A stretch of 64,000 nt of DNA from Setophaga petechia (GCA_024362935.1 JANCRA010000003.1:1113501-1177500), one strand, 5' to 3'; shown: positions 35,201 through 47,677, numbered from the stretch's first letter. Notes: generated by a model not told the origin, from the sequence alone. A program made the numbers and translations.

Positions 35201-38200
35201 AATCTTCTGTCCAAGGAGCTTTGGCCTCCAAGCTGTGCACGAGGGTTCAGGTGCTTGAGTTTGTACCACAGACTGTGGAGCAGTGAGCTCTGGCTTCACA
35301 GGTGGCTGCTCTGAGGCCTGGCAGTGCTGCTCTAGCAGGTCCTTTTCATTTGACATGTCCTAGAGTTGTAAATTTGGGTTGTCCCCAGCTCTTGTGGCAG
35401 CACTTGCTCGTGCCAATCATGTGCTGTGCTCCTGGTTTAGCTGCTGCACTGGAGCCCAAGGCTGCTCCTCCCTGCAGCTCTGTCAGAGGCTGTGGATCCT
35501 CTCACACAGCCACATGTAAAATCAGGAGTTTCTTTTTATCTCTGCCCATCTTTCCTGAGTGCACAGGAATTTGTTTTCCCCTTGGATGCTGTCCCACTCT
35601 GCAGCATTACTCAGTTCTACTGCTGCAGGTTATAATGTCATTAATCCCTCAGTTAACATCACTTAGTTTGCCTTTCTCTCATGGTAAAATTTTGGTGAAC
35701 ACAGTGGGTGTGCAGGTGGTTTGCTGAGTGTTTGGGGAGCAGTTGGGTCCTTTCCTTTTTGGGGTTTTTCTTGTTAATATTTCAGGATGCCTACGTCTCC
35801 TTGACCACGGTTACTGTGACAATGCCACTGGGATTAACTGCCAGGGCTCTTAACAAACGAAATCCCCCAGTAGTTAAAATGTGTGAAATTAACTGTGCTT
35901 TTTTGTTTGTTCTCCGGGTGTCATGTGACTGACAACGACAGTGTCTAAAGATTAAATGCAGCAACACTTTCCTCTGATCCTTTGTGGCCTTGACATTAAA
36001 ACCAGACAAAAATTAAGCATGTTATCTAGCACAGCCCTTATATAGGAAAATTCAGATCACTATAAAACAAGAATGGAGAGTTTTCCTCTGCAGAAGCCCA
36101 TATGAAAGGGTAATTTATGCCTTAACCTGATCTTTTATTTTATTTTCTCTTTTATTTTATTTATTTTCCCTTTGATTTATTGATTTTCCCTTTTTAATCA
36201 CACATGTTCTTACCTGTAGACTTTGTGAAATGATAATGTGGTTCTCCCCAGGAATAATTCACTGGTTGTTAATTGTCCTGGAACTTTATTGGAATGTAAT
36301 AAAGCAATTAAGCCTTTTAATCTCAGTAATACTTTTGGAGACGCTTTTAAAATTTACATTGTTACCTTTTCATAGCTTTATACAAATAAATTCTGTGGGG
36401 CTCTTTCACTTGAAAAATGAACTGATTTACTGCTTTGTGGATCCCAAACTGAGAATTCCATCCGTGTATGTTTGTCTTTAAGGCCATGGTAGGTGAGGAG
36501 TGTGTAGGTGCCATCGTCTGCAAGCTGGATATGCACAAAAAGATGTTCCGCAGAGGTTATATAGCCATGTTAGCAGTGGATTCCAAATACAGAAGAAAAG
36601 GAATTGGTAAGAATAGCCCTTTTTTTTTGCTTCTTTCTTCTTTAAAATCCTCTCTAGCTGGGATAGCTGTAGCTGTCACGAAGATTTAAGCTGAACTGAA
36701 GTTCAGGATGTGGTGCTTTGTGTGTCATCCTCGCCTTACTCAACCACACGAGCTCCCCGGTGGATTTTCTGATTTTGTTAAAATAACCTGAAATGCCCTG
36801 TGAGTTCACACCTGGGATCTGATAAGGCTGAAAAGAAAGGCAGGCAGCAGCCCCTTACCACTGCCAAATAACAGTGGGAACTGCTCTGTGGTTTTGTGTG
36901 TGCCCTCATCACTGTATTTCCATGTTGTGTTCAGGCTCCTTTTTTACAGTGAACTTATTCCCTGACTTCCCCCTATAAATTATGCATATATTACCCATCA
37001 GGGAGAATGTATGGAGCTCATTATTGTATTAATCAGGGAAGAAAAATAGCTGTGTATTGTTACTTGAGTGATTGAAATGGAGATCTGTTTTGTTGGGAAG
37101 GTACGTGGTAAAGAAATCACTCTTGGCAGGGAGTTTGCCCTTTCTCATTAATCAGTTTTGCCCTGGTGAAGGGATTTTCATTCTAACTCCAGTTAGCCAA
37201 GTTGGCTTAATTAAATATCTCTTCTTATGGAACTTAATTTTTTCATGCTGGTTATTGTGAAATTACATTATGTAAGGTATTTTTAACTAAATGTAAACGT
37301 CAGCTCCAAAGCTTAGAGCTGTGCTTCACCACTCATCCACACTGAACAGCTCATGCTTCTGTGATTAAAGACAGAAAATTACTTGCAATCAAAAAATACA
37401 GTGATCCATTGCAGAATGTATCATTGTGTTTGCTTTCTTCCAGAAAAAACCCTCCAAAAAAACACATTACCATGACTGTTCAAGCATGTGCAGATTTTTT
37501 CTTTCCCCAGTCAGTTCAAAAGCCATTGTTGGTTTCTGTAGTGGAGCAGGGGAAGAGGATACTGAGAAATCACTGTGTCTCCTTTCCTTTTAGCTGAGTC
37601 ATGAAGGAGTCTGCCATAATTTAATTGCAGGTGCTTGGATTCAGAGTAAATAAGAGCTAATGCTGTTATTATGGAGATCACTGCAAGAATTTTCCCTCAC
37701 TTTAGTCAGTTGGTTAAATTAGAAATACATACATAGAATTTATCTTTAAAGCCTTGCTTACTTTAGCATTATATATGTTGACTTTTTCCTACATTTGCCA
37801 CCTTGCTGTTTCTCAAAGTGTGCTGTTAATCTGAAGATCTGCTTGAAATGTAGGACAGTTTTATCATCACATTCAGTGAGAATCTTAATCGATTAAAGTT
37901 TTGAGAATATTTTAAAATATTCTGTAGATTCCTTGGGTTTTTTTTTCCTTTTCCATTGCTTTCTTATGGAAGTGAGATTTATGCAATTTCACTGAACAGC
38001 TGTTTTTTCTGCTAATAACTTTGAAATGAGCTTTCAATTTCACCCCAATTCTATAGACAGGTAGGGATATTACATTTGTAGAACTGTTGTGAAATAGATG
38101 AAAAATAATGATTAAAAAATTAAACTAATGCTTGACTGAGGGGAAGGGATGGGCTTTGAGAATATTATTAGATACTAGCAAACCCATATGGGAGCGTGCC

Positions 38201-41200
38201 ATAAAAACTGTGGTTTCATAAGTTCTGTTACTAATACAAGTATTTGTTTTAGTAAGAGGAAATTCCCATGGAAGATGAATGTCCTTCAAATACATGCCAG
38301 CAGATTTTGACTTTAAATGCAACAAAAAGGAATGAATCACATCTTGGAAGGCTATATTTAACACCATGTTGAGCAGAGCAGCCAGTTTCTAATATCCTTG
38401 TGTTACAAGAATCTTGCACTTGAGCTGAGTCTCTGGATAACTTCACAGATTATTTTAGTGTTCAAACTTGAGACTGCAGCTTGACTGCAACTCCTTGTTT
38501 TCCTTTCCTCCCTGCTTTCCCCAGGTGTCATGTCATGTAGGTAGCACACATTAGTCATATATAAACTGGCATTTTTGTTTTGTACTGCAACTCTGACACT
38601 TACTGAAATCTGTGTTTCAGGTACAAACTTGGTTAAGAAAGCTATTTATGCTATGGTTGAAGGAGATTGTGATGAGGTAAGATTTTATAATCAAAACTTT
38701 CATAATATAAATGGTTTGCACTCTCTTGTTTGTGGATTCATTTCACAGGTTTTTCTTCTCCAGGACTTTTTTTTAGGTGGGAAATAAGTTGGTAAGAAGC
38801 TCCTTTATAATAAAAGGGAAAACAACCTCTAAAAAAAGTATGGCACAAATAGGAGATGAACTTTCTAAATTTGTCCTAAGTGCTGAAATTCAGCAATTTA
38901 CATTGTGAAGCTGCCTCAGCCTTCACTCAGGCCCATTTTCCTGCAAGGGCCCCATTTGAGGTGCAGCTGAGCAGTGGGCTGAGCATGCCCTGTGTGGCCC
39001 TGCCATCCCTGCAGAGTACACCAGGCACAGAACAGTGTGTGCTGTGCTGCTGCAGAATGTGGATTTATCACAGGCACTCATCAGCCTGTTCTGACACTGC
39101 ACAGAGCAGGGCTGCAGTGGGTTAGCACAGCCACTGAACCACTGGCAAACCTCCCTGCCCTACAAGTTGGTACTCTTTCACCAGATTACAGTTCCTGCTT
39201 TCTTTAAAAAAATATATATTGTTTATAAAATGTAAATAAATATTGTTATAAAATATTATTTATAAATATAATAATAATATTATATGTTAATATAATATGT
39301 TAAATATAATATGTTAAATATAATATATATGTTGTTCTGTGCCTTGTTTAACTTGTGAGGAAGTCTCCCTGCATCCATCCATCCATCCTCCTTACCCAGG
39401 TTATTTGTCCCTTTAATTCCAGCTCCTTGGCACAGTGCACTTGTTCCTGATGTGTGAGCACTGTCATTTCAGTGTGTCATAGTTCATGAGCCTTTGATCT
39501 CTCTGTTAGCTCACTTCAGCTGCTCCCTCCATTGTCCCACTGCTCCCTCCATTGTCCCACTGCCCCTGGGGAAGTTTCTTATGCAAAGCTCCAATTGGTG
39601 TCACAGGACTTTTGGCAAACACTCCAGTTTATTTTTCCACTTGTTGTGTTTCTCTTCCTGCAGCTTCCCTGCCTGTGCTCTGGCTTCATTCATTGGGAGA
39701 TTTATTCTTCCCCTCAGATCCCTTCATGCCTCTGCTTGCTGCTGTCTTCTTCCCCCTCACCTTCTAATTTATGTTGTAGTTGGGCACTATAGTGCAGCCT
39801 GTAATTCTTTTAAGTTCTTTATTTTGGCTTCTTGCCTCTATCCTGGTTTCTAAAACACTTTCCTCTAATCTCCTTTACTACTTGTCTACACTGAACTAGT
39901 CAAGGAGAGATTGGTTGGTTTGTTCTCCCCATTGCTTTCCACTATGGGTTTGACTTGATTTCCCATTTCTAGACTAGCCAAGATTTTTTTAAAATTGCAG
40001 AACACTTGAGGATCAGGGTTACAGTGTTCACACCACAGCTGCAGCAGTGAGATGCAGAGAAGGGAAGTGAATTACCCACTGTTATTAGATGTCAGGGAAG
40101 GGAAGTGAATTACCCCTGTTATTAGAGAGTCAGGAGTAGAACTGGATGTTTCTAGTCAAGCTCTTGAGTTGCAGTAATTACTGTGTAATTTCTGAATGTC
40201 TGTGTGCTACTCCTCATGTAAATTCATTTTTAGATTGGACTATCTAACAGGTGACCTCTAACAGTAACCTCTTTCTGTGTCTTTTTCCTCTACCACTGTC
40301 ATATTAATCCAAGATCCCTTTTTGCTGGCTTTTTATCTCCATAAACATGGAAATAAATGTGATAAGGGTTGCAGGTCTGCAGTGAGGTCTCATTAAGTCT
40401 TAGTCACAGATTTTCCTTTTCTGGTTCTGTATAAATGCTTTGGACCAGGGGCAGAGGGCATTTCTCAGATTCTGTCTCTTTATTCAGAGGCAGTACAATT
40501 CAGACTCCTTGAATTGTGTGCTGGATGGGGGCAGCCATGGTTTTGGAGCAGCTGTTTGTAAAATGATGATTCCAAACACATCCCCTGATTTTTGGGGCTT
40601 TTGCACCAGCTGAGTCTTGTGCTGGCACTAAACTTTGAACTGGGAGCTCTTTAGGGAGCATGGAATACAAGCAGAGTATTTTACTGATTATTTTTCTGCA
40701 CCATCAACTGAGGCACACCCACACTTATTTTTATTTATGTTTCTCTTTAACACATACAGGTTATCCACAACCACACAGCCAATGTTTTCATGTTTGTTTT
40801 TTTCCTTTGCCACCAAGTAGGCTTCTTCCACATACCCAAAATGGTGTAAAATAAGGAGGTTATGTGGTGGAGTGCTGAGTTTTCAGTCAGACCAGAATCT
40901 CAAAAATCTGACTAGGCACCCATGAAAAGCTCTGCCCAACTCTTGGGTCTCACCAGTTTTCACAACACTTGTCAGGAGATCAGTTTCTGATTAATTGATG
41001 CTTAAAGCTCATCAAACACAAAGTAGTGCACCACAATAATTTGTCTGTGTGAGGCATAGAAATAGTTTAATCATCCCTGCAGCTTTTTAAGGTATTTTTC
41101 TACATCTTTGAATAAAATCAGAATCCTGATGAAAATAAAAAGATACTGCTTTTTTGAGATAAGATGGAGTGCAATTAAAAACAAAATGCTATTTTCTGAA

Positions 41201-44200
41201 ACTTGCTTGGAATAGGATTAAAAACATGAATATGCAGCTGTGGGTGTCATGAAAAATTTCCAAAGGCTGCTTGGAAACTCTTCCCTTCAATCTAATTATG
41301 GAATAGATGCAGTAAATAGACTTAATTTTAATAATTTGTGGCATATAATCTGATAAATGCCTCACTCGGTGTGTTGCTTTTCAAAGTATCACAGATTTGA
41401 CTTTGGAGTAGTGTTGAGTCCTGAAAAACAAAGGATTTATTCAACACCAGAGATGAAAATCTTGACAAATCACAGCTGATAGGTGGCATTTCAAAGCCTG
41501 CTGCAATGTTCTGGTGTTTAAGGACATTTTTTTCCCCTGGAGGCTGTTTTAGTGGGAATAAACCAAGGCAGGCCTGTGGAATGAGTGGTTTGCAGTGGTC
41601 AGCACCCTCCCTGAGAGGCAGAGTCTTCCTCAGGGGTGTGGAAGATTTTCCCTGGGGAAGCTGTGGAGTGAGTGAGGGGTGAATTGAGTGGAATGGAATC
41701 TGTGTGCAGGGGAGGAGCTGGCCATGGCCTACATTAGAATAGAAACCAGGGAAGTGATCTGCTCTTGGGGGTGGCTGCTTGAACCAGAAATAACCTTCAG
41801 GCCTGGAGAAAGTACTCACACAGCAGCTTCCAGCTGGAGTGTCTGCATATAACATTACAAAACCTGTGCATCTCTGATTTATATATTTTTTTTTTACCTT
41901 TGTGACTTTATCAAATATTTGACATTCATGAATTCTGATATTTGGGGCAGTGAATTGTAATGGGCTGAGTTTCCAGTGGATCACAGTGATTTAGGATAAC
42001 TCTGGGCTGGTTGCATAGAAAAGGGGAACTATGGAAATAAATCAGGTGAAGGTGAATAGTTCTACTTTCAGCTCCAAAGTTTTGGAAATATTTTTCTTCC
42101 AGTTTAAAAAAGAAAAGCATGTGCTGACTGCAGCAAGGTGGGTGTCTTGGCTGCTTTTTGTACTGTTTGTGCTGGCAAGCAATTTCCCACAACTCTGCAG
42201 CTGAAGACCATCCTGTGGAACTGCTACATCCCTTAATTACAATTAGGAAGGAGTTGTTCATATGCAGGTTTTCCATCTGTGACAAATGGCTGAGGAATCT
42301 GCATACAATCCATTCACTTCATGTTACTGAAATAATACAGTATTTCAGTAATATGAGGTGAATGGATTGTAACTAATGAAAATAAGACTCCAGTAATGGG
42401 ACTTCAAAAACCTTTTTTAAACAAAAATGTAGAACATGAAAGGGAACCACAGATTCTCATGGGACTTCCCACTGGAACTTCAGGGTGATTTAGAGTGGAG
42501 TTTTTGACCACACCAGTAGGTGTGTCATTTTAATTCAGCACCACATAGTAAAAATGAAATGTGCATTTTTATGGAATCCTATTTGAAATCATTACATTGC
42601 TGATACTTTTAGTTTCTCCTTAATCTACAAAACATAAAAAGTATGAACTTTAGATTGTGAGTAATGCCATGCCTGTCTTAAAAAGTTAAGGCAGTTAAAT
42701 AGATTAAGGATACTGGACAAGCCCTCATAACTTGAGTCTGATGATTTGTCAGACTTAAAAGTAAGAATAGCAAAGTCCTCTGAGTGCTGAGAGGACTTTC
42801 TTAATTTGGCTGTATCCATTCTATGACTTGGGTTTTAAACTTGAGTTCCTTCAGAGTTTGAGCTAAAGAAGCAAGAAGGCTTGACCACTCCAGTTGGCTT
42901 CAGTTCAGGAATAAATTAAAAGTGTGAAAATACAGCAACAAGGAACATTGCACTCCACTCTTAATATAGATATCTTTTTGCTTCTAAACCCAGTTAATAT
43001 TAGAGTTGTGCTCAAATGTTTGGTTTATGAAATTTAAGATAAAAGAGAATGTTACAGCCTTCAGAAAGTTGCAACTTGAGCAGAAAACGCTGTTAAATCT
43101 AATCAGAGCTTTGCTGCCCTTCAGGGGAGGTGTAGCTGTGTTATCAGAGGATTTAACAGGCATATGTTACAACAAAATCGACCCACAAGAGCAGAAATAA
43201 ATGTAACAATTGAGGGTTTGGAGCTTGATTGAAAAGCTCACACAGGAAGAGATGCATTCTTCACCAAAGGAAGCTAATGAAATCTGAATAAAATATGCCT
43301 GTGTTTCCTTTTCAGATAACAGAAACATGTCTTCAGCTGCAGTATGTTGAGATCAGGGAATTACTTTTGATTGTGCTGAGACTTCCTTAGAAATACCAGA
43401 GCAAATCTCTTGCATTTGCTTTCAAGATGAGCATTCACTCAGGTAGTGGGATTCCAACAAACCTGTATTTCAACATTTAACCACTCCCTTCAGCTCAATC
43501 ACCTGCAGTGCTGGAAGTGTTTTAGCATTGCCAGGTGTTGGTGCTTGCAGTTGAATAGAGAGTTGTTACATCACTGTGCCAGGTTACTGAACCTTTGAGA
43601 GAGTGAATGCCCTTGGTAGCTGAGAGTTCAAATAAATAATCCTCTGCACAGGTCAGATTCCTGCTTTGGCTTCAATGTTTTGTTTAAAGTGGAATTAAGG
43701 AGTTGTACAATGTGAAAATAGCCCTCTCCAGCAAAATGATGGTGCTTCCATAATTTCTTACAGATGAATAGTTACCCATTTTAATGGATGAAGGATGTTA
43801 GGAGTTCTCCATCAGCCCACAGGACTTGCTAGTAATGTTCTGGGAAGTGCCAAACAGAGAAATCCAATCTCTCATTCTTGTCACAAAACTAAGGATTGAA
43901 TTAGGTTGTCTTTTATGTGCAGCTACAGCACTGCCCTGCTGTAATTTAAGAACTCTGATGATTAATATTTTAATGTGTGACTTAGTTCCTTTTTGTAAAA
44001 CTAACTGTTTCCAAGTCTCATATATTGTTCATTGGGTTGTTATCCCCAGCTTCATTGTTTTTTCAGCATCCTTACACTGAGAAACACAGGTGGAATTGCA
44101 CATTGGATGTGGCAGCCAGTGGTTAGATTGGTCACCTCCAGTAAGATTTAAAAATCCTTTTAATGCATATATTTGACTCAAGTTTCAGGCCACTCTGACC

Positions 44201-45754
44201 ACTGGCTGCCTCCCCCTTTCACACTGGCCTAGCCACTCCTCAGACTGCAGAAAACAAACCCTGTGGAGAGAGAAAGGAAAGGTTTTCTGCCAGGTGGCTT
44301 TGGAAGGAGCTCAGGAACCGGCCTTGAGAGGTGGCAGGAGAGGCCAGGGAAAAGGGAGTGGGAATGAATGTGTGCCTGAGGGAAGGGAGGCCACAGAAGC
44401 CACAGAGTAGATGGACTTTAACTGCTCTACAAATCCAGGCTGGTATTTGGTCCTGTGTTTTCATTCTATGGTCTTTCTACAGTGACCATCAGTTGCTGTT
44501 TGATATGTGGATGTTCACTGTCAGGGGTGTATGGAGCCCAGGCCTTGTTAGTTCAGCCCCTGCTCTTGCTAATAGCAGAACCTTTAATAGTTGAGTTGAA
44601 CACCAGTCAAGAGGCAGAATGAGTTTTGTTACATAGAGGTGATGCAGGGCTTGTCAGTTGTGACAGAGCTCTGTTCAGTGTATGTGGAGAAAAGAGAGAG
44701 AGAAACAATTCTGAAAACTTCTGAGGTTTTGTGATTAATGTCTTGTTAAGGCCAGTGTAGTTTTTTTTTACCTGTGTTTGATAATTCTGAGACAATTTTG
44801 AGTCTTAATTTAGACTACTCTTGGACTTGGGTTTGGTCTGAGTTATTTCTAACAGGTCTTTCTGCAACTGGGATCTTACCAACAGAGGGGGAAAATATGG
44901 AAAACTCTGCTTAATCTTCTGGTGTGCACTGAGATTTGGGTTTAGGGTATTTGTTGGTACCCAAATTGGATCAGGTTTGGAGCAGCCTGGGATAGTGGAA
45001 GGTGTCCCTGCCCATGGCAGGGGATTGGAACTGGATGATCTTGAAGGTGCTTTCCAACTTAGACCACTGTGTTATTCTTGTGCTGAGCAAAAATATTCAC
45101 TGCAAACGTTGGGTCTGACAGGTAGTGTCAATTCAGAGCTTTTATCTACATCTAACTCCAAGGAATCAGGGGTCAAAGATATTAAATCATTAAATCTTCA
45201 TGTGCCAAGTTCTTGTGACATGCAGAAGTTCAGTTACTCACTCAAAAGTTGTTTTGGACCCTAACCTGTTTGATAGCTTGGGTTTTGGGGGAGGCTGTTT
45301 GGGATTTGTTTGTTGATGTGTTTTTTACCCTTGTTATGAGGTGGTGAACTGAAATGCTGTTTACAGCCAAGAATAAAATCTTGAATGTTGTTTTCAATTA
45401 TAGTTGTGGATGAACTGCTGTATTATATTTTTTTTTAATGTGGAAATGGATGCTTAATGTGGAAATATTGCTTAATTAAGTAAAGATAAGAAGAAATGAA
45501 TTCCATTCATTGCTAACAACCATACCTTTGGAATTGGTTCAGCAATCGTGTACTTGCAACTGCCAACTAACACAACACTTTTTTTTCTTTCTTTTTCTTT
45601 CTTTTCTCCCTTAAAGGTTGTATTGGAAACAGAAATCACAAATAAGTCTGCTTTGAAACTTTATGAAAACCTTGGTTTTGTGCGAGACAAGAGGCTGTTC
45701 AGATACTATTTAAATGGAGTGGATGCACTGCGTCTGAAACTGTGGCTGCGTTAG
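28304..45754 (+). CDS. NAA30: N-alpha-acetyltransferase 30, NatC catalytic subunit (four coding exons)
   Basis: Joined exons 28304-29236, 36483-36606, 38621-38676 and 45617-45754 encode 416 residues. All junctions are GT-AG and keep frame. NAA30 (yeast Mak3) is the GNAT catalytic subunit of NatC. With NAA35 and NAA38 it acetylates nascent proteins starting Met-Leu, Met-Ile, Met-Phe and similar, on cytosolic ribosomes. Residues 1-265 are low complexity and probably disordered; about 268-416 form the acetyltransferase domain. Visible features are the acetyl-CoA motif R348-x-x-G351-x-G353 and the tyrosine Y387 in LYENLGF, a position often used as general acid in GNAT enzymes. The C-terminal half matches the vertebrate protein as I recall it almost residue for residue. 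At 416 residues it is longer than the human protein (about 362), and all the extra length is in exon 1. Identity is near certain; the exact N-terminal length depends on correct assembly of GC-rich repeats. Confidence 0.96.
29237..36482 (+). other. NAA30: NAA30 intron 1 of the coding region
   Basis: A 7.2-kb GT-AG intron. It holds one CR1 3' fragment (32158-32260), a short (TA)n near 34510 and T-rich runs near 34630. The remainder looks like single-copy sequence. No snoRNA or microRNA could be assigned in it. Confidence 0.9.
32158..32260 (+). mobile_element. CR1 LINE 3' tail in NAA30 intron 1
   Basis: Contains CAGTGGAAGGTGTCCCTG and ends CCATTCTGGGATTCTGT. It is about 100 bases and in the same direction as the gene. 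Confidence 0.83.
36483..36606 (+). CDS. NAA30: NAA30 coding exon 2 (residues 312-353)
   Basis: This exon follows a TTTGTCTTTAAG acceptor and starts [16 protein letters not shown] in phase 0. It covers the core GNAT strands, including [14 protein letters not shown], and the acetyl-CoA pyrophosphate loop RRKGIG. It ends one base into the codon for Gly353 at a GTAAGA donor (36607). The third loop residue is Lys, where I recall Asn in the human protein. Confidence 0.96.
36607..38620 (+). other. NAA30: NAA30 intron 2
   Basis: A 2.0-kb intron between the split Gly353 codon halves. No repeat, RNA gene or long reading frame stands out in it. Confidence 0.9.
38621..38676 (+). CDS. NAA30: NAA30 coding exon 3 (residues 353-371)
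   Basis: This 56-base exon follows a TGTGTTTCAG acceptor and supplies two bases of the split Gly353 codon. It encodes [18 protein letters not shown], the helix after the acetyl-CoA loop, and stops in phase 0 at GTAAGA (38677). It was found from the frame of the flanking exons and the known protein order. Confidence 0.95.
42304..42371 (+). other. Strong 30-bp hairpin in NAA30 intron 3
   Basis: Arm 42304-42333 pairs with 42342-42371. The two DNA mismatches both become G-U pairs in plus-strand RNA, so the stem is unbroken, with an 8-base loop. No known microRNA was recognised. Confidence 0.85.
44970..45075 (+). mobile_element. CR1 LINE 3' tail in NAA30 intron 3
   Basis: Runs from GGTTTGGAGCAGCCTGGG to TTCCAACTTAGACCACTGTG, sense with the gene. 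Confidence 0.83.
45617..45754 (+). CDS. NAA30: NAA30 coding exon 4 and stop (residues 372-416)
   Basis: A long T/C-rich tract and AAAG acceptor precede [21 protein letters not shown]. The exon then encodes [24 protein letters not shown] and a TAG stop at 45752-45754. The Asn380 and Tyr387 region is the usual GNAT C-terminal substrate and acetyl-CoA wall. The C-terminus is identical in length to the mammalian protein as I recall it. Confidence 0.96.
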   Translation, partial: VVLETEITNKSALKLYENLGFVRDKRLFRYYLNGVDALRLKLWLR

Positions 45755-46121
45755 GAGACCCCATCCCAGCCAGCGAGCGACGTCCCAGCAGCGCAGAGTT
45801 GTCCTTTGCATGCAATGCAATTTGTCCCAAATTGCTTTGCAAGGTGGACTTCTAGTACTTTCCATGCAGCTCTTAAACCTGTCAGTGTCCCATTGAGTGT
45901 CGCACACATTCGTTGCACTTTGGCATGGCGCATTTGTTCCGAATTAAAGCCGATTGTCTCAGACTCCGAGTCCTTTTGGTACCAGCCAGATGTGCCAGGT
46001 GATAGCCAAGATATGTTCATTCATTTGCAAGTCTGCTGACTCTTTAGGACATCCACACAGTGAACGTTTTAGCAGAGAAAAACCTGGATGGGAACGCCGC
46101 TTTTGATTCCCGAAAATTCAA

Positions 46122-46127
46122 AATAAA
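46122..46127 (+). terminator. NAA30: Proximal polyadenylation signal AATAAA
   Basis: A canonical AATAAA 368 bases after the stop codon. It could give a short 3' UTR form. Further AATAAA copies occur at 47223 and 47672. Confidence 0.5.
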
Positions 46128-47275
46128 GCCAATGTAGATTGTAAAATTCTATAAGCATACTAACATTTCATACAAAAATTGCCATAGTTTTCTGGGGAAG
46201 AAGAAGAAAAAGAAAAAGAAAAAAAAGGCTTCAATTTTAGGTTTTATTTTTCAATATTGAATTTTTCCATTCTTAAATATTGGTACCTCAGTGATTAGTG
46301 AATGAAAAAATGTATTGTAGGGTGGGGTGTGTGTTACAACGAGTAACCATTAAATTGCGTCTGCCAGTGCCTGTATAGATAAGTATATTTGTCTTCACCT
46401 CTAAGTTTGGAGTGCATGCTTTTATTCTTTTACTTTCTTCAGTTGTCTTTGCAAGGAAAAAAAATCTGCTTTTATTTAAATTCTGGATTTGATAATAAAT
46501 TATTTCAGATTTTTATAATTCGGATACTTCTCCCAAACAAGGGGTTGGAAGGCCCTTCTTATAGCAAGAAGTGTAAGCTATTTTGAAAAACCTTGAGTAG
46601 CTGCTAAAAGAACCTGGTGGCACCAGTGAATCTCTGCTGGGTTTGGATGCACTTTTGTCATTAAAAGAGTGAGGGACTTCTTTTAAAAGAAGATATAGAA
46701 AATTAATGTAAATTGGTATGATTTTTATTTAATCAAAATTATTGCTAGAAGCTCTGAGAAACAGCTATTTTAAGATAGTTGGAACAATTTTTTTTTTCAG
46801 ATTCAGATTGCTTTGCTTCAGTGTTCTAAAATGCTTCAATCTTTGGTTCTTGGTCTTGGAAATGAATTTCAAGGTGTATCATATTCATTTTCAGCTGCTC
46901 TCATTTTCTCAACTAACATGAGCTAAATTATTGGGGGATTTTTATCCCCTCTAAAATCAAAGCAGCGGGGAAGGAATTCTGTCTCTCTTGCATTCACTCT
47001 GCTCTGTTTTTCTTTTTTTTTTTTTGTTTTTTCCTTTCTTTATTTGGGCTTACATAGGTTTTACCAATACCCATCATTTTTTTCAGTAATGACAGCGTCA
47101 AGGCTTTGTTGTTCCGTGTGATTCCATAGCCCAGGTCTATAAATCAGTTGGGTTGGGTTTTTTGTTTTGTTCTGTGGGGGTTTTTTTTTGTTTTGGTTTT
47201 GTTTCATTTTTTGAAAGACAAGAATAAAGGTATTAGGTGACTTGTGAAAGCCCCTCTGTAATCAGAGATCTCAGA

Positions 47276-47380
47276 ATGTTCAGAGTTGGAAGGGACCCAC
47301 CAGGATCAAGTCCAGCTCTGAGGTGCATGGTCCCTGCAGGGATCAAAAGGATGAACTCTCAGTGAATCCACTCTCATGGA
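47276..47380 (-). mobile_element. CR1 LINE fragment in the NAA30 3' UTR (reverse)
   Basis: Starts AGAATGTTCAGAGTTGGAAG and continues GGGACCCACCAGGATC and CTGCAGGGATCAAAAGG. This is an older-looking CR1 type than the intergenic copies, and it would be part of the long transcript. Confidence 0.75.
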
Positions 47381-47671
47381 ACCGAGCGAATTCTCCAGAT
47401 TTGCCTTACTACACTTTTTTTTTTTTTTCCTTTTTAGGGTTTGATTTGAGTCGTGGGGTTGGTTTTGGGGTTTTTTTTTGTTTGTTTGTTTTCATTTTTG
47501 CTAATTACTGTACACTAAAAACAAAACCAACAAAACCCCTACCTCCAGTACCATTTGGAAAAGAGCCCTGTGCAGGAAAACTGGATTTGAGCAAAGCCGC
47601 CTTTTGCACAGACCAATCGCACATGGTGATGGACGTTTCTTACCATGTACAAATCATGAGTTGTATTTGAA

Positions 47672-47677
47672 AATAAA
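47672..47677 (+). terminator. NAA30: Distal polyadenylation signal AATAAA
   Basis: A canonical signal, with a TGTGCTGT-type GT-rich stretch about 50 bases downstream. It is the best candidate for the end of the long NAA30 transcript. Confidence 0.6.

Larger units (their letters stand above)
38677..45616 (+). other. NAA30: NAA30 intron 3
   Basis: A 6.9-kb intron. It contains A+T-rich sequence at 39205-39330, a perfect 20-bp tandem duplication at 39521-39560, a 36-bp tandem duplication at 40061-40133, a strong hairpin at 42304-42371 and a CR1 3' fragment at 44970-45075. A 218-codon frame on the minus strand (41984-41328) has no recognisable product. Confidence 0.9.
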
